Of a DNA stretch of 54,641 nucleotides, positions 21,028 through 30,695 are shown piece after piece; position 1 is the first letter of the stretch; the number at the start of each line of letters is the position of its first letter. A program made the translations under genes and the position numbers. The notes beneath the pieces are model-generated. The model ran no database searches. It was not told the DNA's origin and worked only from the letters and a program-made list of their open reading frames with translations. Origin of the DNA: Amylostereum areolatum (lineage: Eukaryota; Basidiomycota; Agaricomycetes; Russulales; Stereaceae). The stretch covers positions 1 through 54,641 of the forward strand of contig SAXG01000145.1 of NCBI GenBank assembly GCA_012932865.1, written 5' to 3'.

Positions 21028-23164
21028 TCATCTTTGAGGATGCAGGTGTGCCAGAATTTCTGCGGCACCCTCGCGAAGGACAAACCGACAGCGGAACGGC
21101 TTGGGGGTGCTGTAGATGCGGGTTGTTCGGTCTCATCGTCGGTGAGAAGAGGGAGGTAGAAAACACGCACGGTACAAATGCGGTTTCGAATTCGAGTGGC
21201 GGCGGGGACGCAGTGCCATCCTTGTCAAGCTCGGGGAGTAAACGATATAGGGTGAGCATCCGAGCAATGTACAGATAAAGTGATGCATTCGCAAGATGCT
21301 GACCCGCGCAGCGCCTGCAAGAGCTCTTAGTGAAGACTCAGTGGAGCTGATGATGCGAGAGGCGGACACACCGTCGTCCGAATCCGAAAGTAAACGTTCG
21401 AGGATCGGTCTGCGGTTCAACACCGCCCTTGGAGAGAAACCTGTCGGGATCGAATACGTCTGGGTTGGGATACAGTGCTTCATCGTGAACCATCGACCTA
21501 AACTCATACCATGTATCATGCCCTGATCTATAAACTAGTAAAATTGGCATGCTCACGCACCAGATATTGGCGAGGATCCAACTTTTCTTCGGTACGCGTT
21601 GACCTTCGTACTCCTCCTCGGCGTAATTGCTATGTGTGGCCAGTGGGACGGCCGGGTGAAACCGATGCACCTCTTGTACGATCGCATCGATGTAAGGAAG
21701 GGAAGGCTGGTCGGAAAGGGCGGGAAGATGGTGCCATGGCCCGAGAACGCTGGTAATCTCGGCGTGGGCGCGGTCTTGCACGGCTTCGTGGAGCGTCATG
21801 AGGAGGATGAAGGTGAGAAGCACGCCCGCCGTCTGCGGTGGGGTTGACACATCAGGCTGGGTACGCGAGTACCTATCGATGAATACATACCGTGTCCGAG
21901 CCAGCTGTAGATATTACGTGCTTGAGTACCATAGAGAAGTCTAGGTCAATAAAATACATACCGCTGAATAAACTGCCAGCGGAAAATCGGACAATATCTT
22001 CATCTTCTTTCGAATGGTTCACCGGAAGACCTTCCAAAGAAAACATCACAAAGGACGGCCCTGCGTCGCCTCTTGCCTGAAACGAATTATCATACCCTCA
22101 GCATCCGGCCAGCATTGTGAGGTACGCGTACCATTTCAGCTTTCACTCCGTCGAACGGCACGCCTGTCATCTTATTGAAAAGCTCGCGTGCATCCGCTGC
22201 CCATCGCTTGAAGCCTGCACCGGGCATCCAGCCGGGCACCCGTTTCACTGCGAAACGTCATAAGTAATTCTGAATGACGAGTCGTCGACGCGACCAGGAG
22301 ACGTACGGGCAGGGATAATGTCCACCATCCACCTGCTTGGCTGGAGGCCTTTCATCGTGTCGGTCATCACGCCGCGCGCGACGCGAATGTACTCCTCGTC
22401 GGGCTTGTGACCGTACGTCAGCGAGACGATCAACTCTTGTACATTCCTACAAGAAAGCACCAGTTAGATGATGACGGTCACGGCCTTAGCAGAGGGATGC
22501 GTCGCTTCAGACGAACGCACCGTTCCACGATTTCAGAGATGCTATCTCCGTCCTCAGAGCGGTACGTTGAAATCGCTTGGACGAGCCCGACAGAGTGCTC
22601 CTCGATCAGGCCGCCCCACAACCTCTCCACGGCTTGCACGTTTAAGGACGCGTGCAGCACGCGCCGCATGCGCTGCAGCCGGTCGCTATAATACGAGAAC
22701 CCGACGTTGTTCTGTCGCCCGGTGAGCTCGGACATTGGAGAGCGCGGGCGGCAGGCGAACGTGCGTCGCTTGTCGAGCAGGTCGTTCGCAGCGGCTGGAC
22801 TGTTCACGACGATGATGTGGGCGCCAAAGGGGCGCCGCGGGCGGGGGAGGGAGATGAGCGGACCTGGTAAACCAAATACCGGTAAGCGTTCTGGGGTTGG
22901 TGCTGACAAGAGAAGACTCGACCGAGACGGCGCGCGGATTTGGCGTATGCGACCCATGGTTTGTCGGAGGAGTCGGCGGGTTTGACATATTCTAAGGAAA
23001 GCAAATCGAGGTGAGACCACGTGATAGGTCGTAACAGACGCGCCGCACGCACGAGGGGGAAGCGGGCGTTGGAATCCTCGCATTCGCAGGGAGACCAGCA
23101 GGACTAGCGCAAGAGAGATCCCAATGGCGTATAATTGAGGGGGGAAGTCAAACCTGGCACTCAT
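21028..23164 (-). CDS. cytochrome P450 (P450-3), hinge segment missing
   Basis: A second type of heme-thiolate monooxygenase, clearly different from P450-1/2. Eleven exons (23053-23164, 22923-22991, 22521-22863, 22307-22446, 22132-22247, 21962-22076, 21891-21904, 21561-21832, 21372-21497, 21171-21314, 21028-21109) sum to 1533 nt, 510 aa. Seen: an N-terminal anchor, AGSDT of the I-helix (the 14-nt exon 21891-21904 carries it), ExxR as EVHR, the PxRF element 'DPDRF', and the heme loop FGFGRRRCAG split by an intron. Oddity: after 'RPLPP' the usual GPxGLPLxGN continuation is absent and the protein goes directly to 'QYVKPADSSDKPW', a loss of roughly ten residues. Splicing is otherwise consistent, so the gene may still be active. 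Confidence 0.88.
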
Positions 23165-23831
23165 GATGGATGTCCTGAAGGCAGTTCGTCGTCGCGTTCG
23201 ATGAAATGGCTGTCGAAACTGGGAGGGTACTACTTACGGGTGTATCAGCAGGACAACGGTGAGGCACGGTGGATGGTGGACGGCAATTTTTTATAGAGCG
23301 AACTGAACTACCTTGCATTTACCATGACGTGCGATTATCGGCGCCGATTTCTGATTAGTGCCACCGCCCACGGGACGCACTGCAACTTGAACTTCGACTG
23401 ATGTTGATCTTCCAACCGGACGGTATCACACTATCAGTGCATGCGAGGGAACAAACGCGGCGGGGAGCGCTGTTGGTGGGAATGGCAAGTATTATTCTGT
23501 GCCTTCATGAGTGTTCGCAAGGAAAATTCCTGGTACATGTCGATATGCGGCACAACGACGGACATGCATCAGGGAAAACCTCCCCCCCTAAGGTGATGCT
23601 AAGGTGCGTCAAAATTTGATGACCTTTAGCGAGAGCCGCCGCGAGCACTCTAAAAGCTCGAAGTCCATCTAACCACTTCTAAGTTTCTTTCGTAGTTTCT
23701 TGTCAAGTTCACGCGGCCCCCTTCGTCGTCGCCATTCTCGCTCGTATAGTCGTCCCTTCTGTCCCCCGACTGCCTCTATACATTGTCTGACATCCGAATG
23801 ATACCAATATATTTTATTGTTTGCTATTTTG
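23165..23831. other. P450-3 upstream region and transposase 3' flank
   Basis: About 670 nt. The minus strand carries CTATAAAAAA at 23287-23296, some 125 nt before the P450-3 start, a likely TATA box. The rest is AT-richer with short ORFs; I could not find a terminal inverted repeat of the neighbouring Plavaka element. Confidence 0.45.
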
Positions 23832-26185
23832 TCAAAATACCTTCATGTACGTGTTCCGATCGAGGAAGGGGTTCACTCGAAACTTGGAACACTCCTCGAG
23901 CACGTTGTAACTCGTCCAATGACGCGGGGCCGTTGCCCCAAATCGGGGGAAGAGTTGGACACTACGTTGGATATCCTCGACGGGTATGATTTCCGCTTCA
24001 CGTCGACCGTTGCGAATGGACCGAGAGATTCGGTACATGAGCGTGTCGTCCTCTGGCTCGGCCGCGAAGGGTGAAAACCATTCGACGTATGCGAGATGCC
24101 GCGGGGGCGACGGACGTGATTCGTCGAAGACTTGCGTTGTGACCTTCGTTGCGAGGTGAAACACGACACGGACCTGAGCCACGCGAAGTCCTAGACAACT
24201 CGGAATGTGAGCAAGGAACATTGCGAAGTGTCAAGAGGTACATACCAACAACCCCCTTCGGCGATCTGTCGTGACCAGTGCGAACCAGCACGGTATCGAA
24301 TCGTCCAGGGACCGGCCGGCCACGGTTGTCCGAACGTTGAGGACGAACATGAGCAGCATCACGGTCATCTTCGCCGTTTTCGCGCCGCAACGCGTCGTGG
24401 TTCCAAAACTTGATCTTGTGGTACACGGCGACGGAGGTTGTAGGAATGAGTGTATTGTCTGCCTTGTGACGAGCAGCTGAAGGTGTGAGATGGGGGAAGT
24501 TGTGTTTGACAATGAAGGCGGCAAGAGCATCTCCGAAGTCAACGGCGCCGTACGCGTCGCTGAGAATATTGAAAGAAACGGACTTGACGGAGGCGTGTTT
24601 TGTCATCTCAATGTGCGTGTGTAGGAAGACCTCGGGTACATGTTCAGCGGTGACGGCGGGTTCGCCAGCGAGGCGCCACTGGAGAAAAGCAGCATGCGAT
24701 TGAACTTTCTCGCGTCGTTCGAGCCAGGTTGTCATCTGGGGGTATTCATCTTTGCAGTTGGTGGACCTGTACGCATCCTTCGTGAAGTCAATGTGCAGCC
24801 TTTCCGTTTGCTCCGTGTTGTAATTGTCTGTTGTGCCGAACAACTCGATGCTGGACCTGTAGTGACGCAAACCGTGGAGCTTGGGTAGGTTGAAATCAGT
24901 GCGGATCCCTAACTCGATGAAAATAGCCTTGTTGTCGTGGAAGCGCTGAAGAGCATCGTCCATGGCGGTCAGGGTCGCGTCGGTATGCAACGGGTACTGA
25001 GCAAGATAGAGAAAGTCCAAGAGGCCTCTGACTGCGCGTATGAGTCGTGCAGGATTACAGCCGTCGGGAAGGGGGAGGTCGGCAATGAGACCCAAAAGAA
25101 TGCGGCACATATGCTTGTGTTCGGTGCCAGAGACGCGCGAGAGCGTGGTGATTCCTTTGGTGAAGAGGTGTGCGTTGTGATTGGGGGGCATGCGACGGCA
25201 GCGGGCGTCGATCTCGTCGGGTCCAAATGCTTGCAGGTCTGAAACCCAGCCCACAACGTGCTTGACTACGCCTTGATACAACTGATGGAGGATATCTGGG
25301 GTACAGGAGACAAAGATGTTGGTGTAAGGAAGATCCTCCCAGAACGGGTGGAAGATGGGTCGAAAACGTGCGTCGCGACACGCAGCATGGAATATGGCTG
25401 GTTCTTCATTAGCTAGCTCGAAGACATCTAGAGCGTCGTCGACAGAGCGAAATGGATAGTCACTGTCATAGTCGTAGTCACTGAGCTCATTATGACGAGC
25501 GGGACAGCGTGGACAGTCACCGTAAAGCGTTGAGGTGACAAGGACTTGCTCGGGATAATCCCCGACGAACGTAGCGTAGATCAGGTGGCAGCGCCGCCAA
25601 ACGCCATCCCCGCTAACCATAGCGATACCGCACTCCGAGGAGTCCTTGATGGGAGCGAGGATCCTTCGCATGCATTCATGGAAAACATTGCCAATGGCCC
25701 GGCGCCGTGCGGCCTTGTTGGTGATGTGTTCAAGCTTTGCGGTAGGCAGATACCCCACGAGAACCTGTGCGCGGCGTGATGGTTTGCGGCGGATGGATTT
25801 TGGAATGTTTCCGATTGTCATGTAAACCGGATAAGCTGACTTGCCACGGAACATGGTAAGCTGCGTCTTGTCGGAGGAGATGATAAGGGGGATGACAGTT
25901 GCGCCTGGATGGATCGCTTCGATAGAGGACTGTACATCAACATGGTTAGAACCTACAGTTACTTCTTCGACGAACGAGGCGACGGACCTGAACATTCCAC
26001 CACCACTTTCCTGTGTTCATCTCATCAAAAATGCGAATTGTCATGTCTTCATCTTGATAGTGCCGCTCTGGCGCGAACATAAGGTGCTCTGCGAACTCAG
26101 GATCACCGTACAATGCACGGACACATGGTATGATGTCGCGCATGTAAACCTCGAACGTCTCGCCGCCGATCCGGATCTCTTCCAT
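23832..26185 (-). mobile_element. Plavaka (CACTA-like) transposase, 5' truncated
   Basis: DNA transposase of the basidiomycete Plavaka/KDZ-type group. Three exons (25988-26185, 24246-25929, 23832-24190) sum to 2241 nt, 746 aa, without a stop. Diagnostic segments: 'APERHYQDEDMTIRIFDEM' and 'TGKWWWNVQ' near the start, 'SSDKTQL' and 'YPVYMTIGNIPKSIRRKPS' of the catalytic core, 'LVTSTLYGDCPRCPA', 'CTPDILHQLYQGVVKHVV', and the typical end 'LAYVEWFSPF' with 'NVLEECSKFRVNPFLDR'. The N-terminal zinc-finger region that normally precedes this (usually 150-250 residues) is absent, so the first Met here is probably internal. The open frame suggests recent insertion. Terminal repeats and target-site duplication were not found. 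Confidence 0.85.
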
Positions 26186-26983
26186 CGAAAACTTGGGCCG
26201 ACATCAGGAAACCCCCCCCATAGTTATTTTTGGTAATTGTTTCCCGGTTTGGCCACGACGCGGCAGAGCAAGCGCGGCCAAACACAAGTCGGATGTGCGC
26301 GAGGTGCTGCCGCCCCAGCACCTTCCTCCGGCTCTCGTAGACTACACTAAGGTGTACGTAGATAACTATGCTGTATTTCTTCTTATTTACATGCTTGGAA
26401 CACCAAAAATGCGTGAGTAAGAAACACAATGACACGACTGAGTTCACAGTCGAGAATTGCCCGATTAGGAAGTCGACGCGAGACGCGTTTGCTCTGAGCA
26501 CCTACGGGTTTGTTCTCGTTCTGTCTCACTATCGAATGCACGTACACAAAAACGAATACCATCAGCGTAAACAGCATGAAAATGCGATTCTACTGCCATC
26601 CAGATGATGTGTTTTTGTGATGTTTGATGAGGGAGGTTCTGAAAGCCCTGCTTCACCCCCACCTACGCTTTTTTGGGCACACAGCAGTATCTAGAAGAAG
26701 AAGAGGCACAAAGTAAAATTTATTGGATCTAAGTCGTATATATATCTCATGGGGAGCAGGTACTACACAAAAAAAGCCGTAGGATATCAGCAGTTAAACA
26801 CCCCTCCTGCTCAAAAAAGCGTCAGCATATCCTCCTTCCTCTAGAGGTTTCCTGGCCTCTCGAGATCGCCGAGGTTGTTCCATAGCAATGCGATATATAC
26901 GTGTGTGACGTACACGCTATCGATTGAGAAGTTGGGGGTGGTAGAATGTCAATGGGAGGCGGGGACGGAGACAAGAAAACGCA
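26186..26983. other. flank of transposase, no supported gene
   Basis: About 800 nt, AT-richer than the surroundings. A short plus-strand frame reads 'EVLPPQHLPPALVDYTKVYV', which looks protein-like but is isolated. It may belong to the missing 5' part of the element or to an older insertion. Confidence 0.4.
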
Positions 26984-27647
26984 CTAGTCTTCGACGTACG
27001 GCGTCTTGCGCACGCGCAGCGGACAGCCGGTGTAGATCAGCGTCTTCAGCTTCAGCACGTCCCCGTTCCCAGCCGTCAACACGGCCTTCTTGTGCGCCGG
27101 CCTCGACCGAGGCCACAAAGCGCGTCCCGACGCAGACGCCCTGCGTGCCCCACGTCAGGTTCGCCGCGAGCCCGCGCGCGTCGTACACCGCGCCCGCGCC
27201 GATGACGTAGATCGGCTTCCCGGTCAAGGGCGAGACCCGGCCTTTGACGGCGTCGACGCAGGCGGGGATGAGGATCGAGGCGGGGATGTCGCCCGTGTGG
27301 CCGCCGCCTTCGCCGGCCTGGGCGCAGATGAGGTCCGCGCCGGCATCGAGGTGCTTGGGGACGTGTTTGGGGTGGCCGACCATCTGTTGCGATGGGAGGG
27401 CGTGAGCGGGAGGAAAGGGAGGGAGGGCGGGCGGAACGCACGTTCATGACGAGGATGCCCGCGGCGTGCAGCTTGTCGACGACGGCTTTGGGGGAGGGGA
27501 GACGGGTTCAGAGCGCTGCACGGGGGTGGTTGGGAGGAAGGGAAGGGAAGGGAAAACACATCTGGGCGCGCAGGACCTTGAGCGTGTACCCGACACCACC
27601 GATGACGCCCATCCCACCCGCGTTCGTCACGGCGGCAACGCTCATGC
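26984..27647 (-). pseudogene. nitronate monooxygenase (2-nitropropane dioxygenase) relic
   Basis: FMN-dependent TIM-barrel oxidase family. Preserved blocks: 'VTNAGGMGVIGGVGYT', 'VVDKLHAAGILVMN', and the FMN-binding part with 'GADLICAQAGEGGGHTGD', 'TGKPIYVIGAGAVYDARG' and 'GTRFVASVEAGA'. The last ~40 residues are conserved but in another frame: the shift occurs near 27087, after which 'LKTLIYTGCPLRVRKTPY' and a stop at 26984 can be read. About 70 residues between 'LKVLRAQ' and 'VVDKL' are missing and the intervening ~85 nt cannot hold them. The N-terminal strand is also gone; sequence upstream is the S14 relic. Not a functional enzyme as it stands. Confidence 0.75.
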
Positions 27648-27974
27648 CTGTGGTGTGCACCCGTCGCCAGCAACGCAGGGCGCGGGGTCGGGGGTGTTGG
27701 GTGGGGAGGTGGGGTGTTGGGCGCGGAGGACGGGAGGAGACGCATGCAAAGATGCGTGCGCGGCGGAATCTTTGGGCACGAGGGACAAAGCCCTTGACGC
27801 TTTGATGGCCGTGCGCGTTTGAGGCGTGCCGACAGGGATGGGGGAAAGAAGGTAGCGGGTGGATGGATGCGCGGGAGGGACGCATGCGCGTTGGCGACAG
27901 AGTGGGGAGGGGCGGCACGCTGGTGGCGCTGGTTCCGATGAGCGCGATCCTGAGGCGTTGGTGCGAACGCTGGG

Positions 27975-28141
27975 GGTGAGTGCGCTAAGGACGCTATGTG
28001 CGCCAGGACCGGGGTGACATGAATGAAGGTGTTGTCGAAGGAGGCGTGGATGTGCGCCACCTCGAAGTTGTTCTCGCCCTCGAAAAGCTAAAGGCCGAGC
28101 TGGACAGCGGTTTCTTGCGCTACGCGAGCTTTCTTTGGCGG
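27975..28141 (-). pseudogene. RPS14: ribosomal protein uS11 (S14) relic
   Basis: Directly upstream of the nitronate monooxygenase relic and on the same strand. The frame 'PPKKARVAQETAVQLG' continues as 'FEGENNFEVAHIHASFDNTF' and 'IHVT', matching the N-terminal half of eukaryotic uS11. A nonsense codon TAG interrupts it after 'QLGL' (28085-28087). The middle of the protein (about 60 residues) is missing: 'IHVT' is followed, in a shifted frame, by 'PGPGAHSVLSAL', which corresponds to the conserved segment near the C-terminus. A functional S14 gene must exist elsewhere. The identification rests on the combination of both blocks. Confidence 0.65.
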
Positions 28142-28486
28142 CTGGACGTCATCCGACCGTCAGCATTGCGATCCATCGTACTGCACCCGCCTTCTCCTCT
28201 CGGTTCGGTCGAAACGATGTCGAGGACGGAGCAGGAAAGGGTGCGAGTCACGCACCTAAGCCCGCCCACTCCTGCTCGCTCCTACTCTCCCTCCTTGAAC
28301 CCCTCGGCGACCTGGGTTTGCGACTTGTTCTTCCAGGAGTCCCGATGTTGATAAGTGTTGATGCGGGCGTGTCGGCTCGGCGGTCGAGGCAGAGCGAGAG
28401 GCGGACGGAACTTGCCGTCACGGTGACGAGCGTCACGCTGCCCGCGAGCATATAACCCGGCGTTCCCCGAGCTCCCGCGCACTCAG

Positions 28487-28561
28487 CTTCTTCCCTTCCC
28501 TCTTCCCTCCTCCCTCCTCCTCCCTCCCTCCCTCCTTCCTCCTCCCTCGTCCCTTTCTCCC
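28487..28561. repeat. pyrimidine low-complexity tract (CCT/CCCT)n
   Basis: About 75 nt composed almost only of C and T on the plus strand, mainly CCT, CCCT and TTCC units. It follows a TATAAC at 28450-28455 by some 35 nt. In basidiomycetes such CT-rich leaders often lie at transcription start regions, but no ORF follows here. Confidence 0.7.
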
Positions 28562-29111
28562 TTGGTCAACGACTTCTTTACCTTACGCGTCGCCGCCGCA
28601 TCACTGTCATATGTCTTGCATCGCATCGCCCGCTCGCTCGTTCAGCCGCCGCGCGCATGTGTCTTCGCCCCCTTCGCTTCATGCGCGCATGCTGTGGGTC
28701 TTTTCTGGGGAGGAATTGAATTCAGTTCAATAGGGTGCGTGTTCTTCCGGCATGTTCTCGTCTCTTGCTGATCTTCACGGCTGCTCTAGACCGGGCATAC
28801 GCTATCGGGCGAGTCGAAGAGGGTGCCGATGAGGTGCGTACAGATGTTCTTTCTCGGCTGTCCGGTCCGTCTGTCGGGGTCTGGCTGTGCGCCTGTGGCT
28901 TGGGTTTTCACTTATGTCATGTTCACACTTGTCACTTGGTAGCGCTTATGTAATGAATATATTGATTTCACTTTATTTACGCATTTTAAGCTGCTTTATA
29001 TAAGTCTAATAATTGGCAAATAAAGGTTTGTTGAAGGCTGGTTATAACATGCAACTGCTTTCAATTACTAAGCTATTTGCCTGCCTAGTTTGAGGGGTGT
29101 TTGGGACGATA

Positions 29112-29266
29112 ATTGAAGGTAATTGAATCAATAACAAGTAACTATGCTCAAGTAAAAAAAGTAACTCAGGCTGACCTACGTAATTTGCTATAATTACCAA
29201 CTTCCAGTAACTGACGGTAATTGACGGTAACTGAGCACAATTACGGTCAATTGCCTTCAATAACTA
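29112..29266. repeat. AT-rich MITE-like inverted repeat
   Basis: ATTGAAGGTAATTGA (29112-29126) recurs as its near-perfect reverse complement TCAATTGCCTTCAAT (29247-29261), enclosing about 120 nt. Inside are three tandem 10-mers, GTAACTGACG, GTAATTGACG and GTAACTGAGC, at 29207-29236, and further GTAACT/GTAATT words. The region is markedly AT-richer than its surroundings and has no coding potential. It resembles a miniature inverted-repeat element, but a target-site duplication was not identified. Confidence 0.5.
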
Positions 29267-30695
29267 GGGGGTAGGATCCCTGATGTACGTTGGTTAATGG
29301 CGGTGAAAAAAAGGAAGGGAGCGTGGGTGTGATGACGCTGAGGGTGTAGCGAATCTAGTGATGGTGCCGAGGGTGTCGCCGGTCCAGCAAGAAGGAGAGA
29401 CTCTTGACAAGCTTCACTCGCTGAGAAAATGAGTACATCAGGGTTGAGGACGAGATGCACGATGTGGGTTACGCACGTTGGAGGTCCTAACCCACAGGCC
29501 TAGTCATACCATCCAAAGCAGACCAACAGACATAGGAGGAAGGACGACATGGCTTGTGGCAGGCGTTGAGCGCACAACAGGGCGAGCATGGTCGAGCGCG
29601 GTTGATGGCTGACTGCAGGCGGTCAAGGAGGGGAGGACCGGGAGGTCGAAGTGGTAGGAAGTAAGGTGAGCTGGCACTGGGACGATCGCGTTCAATGCGA
29701 AGTCGATTCGAGCTCCGACGGCGACGGCGCCTCGAGGCAGCTCGAGGCTCGACCCTGTTCTAAGTTCGTGCTCGAGGAGAGCCCATGGCTCTCCCTCGCT
29801 TGGCGCAAGCCCGATGTCGCCTCTGCTGGTTTGCGCTAAAGGATGAGCTGAGGCACGACCGTCCATCGAGGTGAGTTAGCTCTTGTTTTCTCCGCTTAAC
29901 ACGATTCACATGTCTCATATAACTGAGCGTTAAAAAACCTGGCTTTAGCAGGTGAGGGTTTCCCTGATGTCACCCTGAGACACCGTCGGAGATGGCTGCA
30001 CCGGGACCTTCGAATCGCCAAGGGCGCCAAAGCCCCGCCGTAAGTCTGGCCATCTGGTTTTTTAGTGCCACCCAATTTTTTCAGGAAATCACGTCAGAGA
30101 GTCTTGAACCTAGTAGAGTCAAGAAAGTCGTCAAGTTGAGGGGTACTTAAGACGACCGTGGGAACTCCGAGTCCGACGCGGTTCGAAGTTGTATCTGACT
30201 TCCTGCCTCAGCAAACCCACGAACAAGAAAATCCCGCCTGCTGCCTTGGCTCAGCCCATGTAATGCGCGATAAATATGCTGCTTTTAGTACACATATTTG
30301 GTCTGCGGTGGGAATGTTTTTGGGTTCTCCAAATCCTCGTAATTTCGGAGAGCGCGACGCGACGCGAAATCGAGCACGTGATGAGTGTCGCTTTTCCGTT
30401 TGCACACTGACAGCTCGCTCTTCAAGTTCCCGTTACATACCCTTGTACTTACAGCTGTACTACCTCCATCGTACTTTGGTGTCACTCCTTCCCTTTGGAT
30501 CATACCCTCCCTCTCACTTTGTCTCAAGCTCCCCGCAATGGACAACCCGCAGGCGCTTGCTTTCAGTCATGCGATTCCTTGTTCCCGCCGAATTGTGATG
30601 TTCTAGTTTGGAGCTATGGAAGGCGCCAGTTATCTATAACGCCCACCCCTCCACTCGAACCGAATCCACTCAAAACAAACCCCCCAGTTCTCAAC

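Larger units (their letters stand above)
28142..30695. other. long intergenic region with repeats, no gene
   Basis: About 2.5 kb. It holds a plus-strand TATA run (28450-28455), a pyrimidine tract (28487-28561), an AT-rich inverted-repeat element (29112-29266) and a CACGTGAT motif at 30376-30383, about 320 nt before the flavin monooxygenase. ORFs up to about 146 codons occur but lack any recognisable motif. Confidence 0.5.

Noticed and set aside
24207..25256. Plus-strand ORFs antisense to the transposase
   Set aside because: They are shadows of the 746-residue transposase frame, which carries all family motifs.
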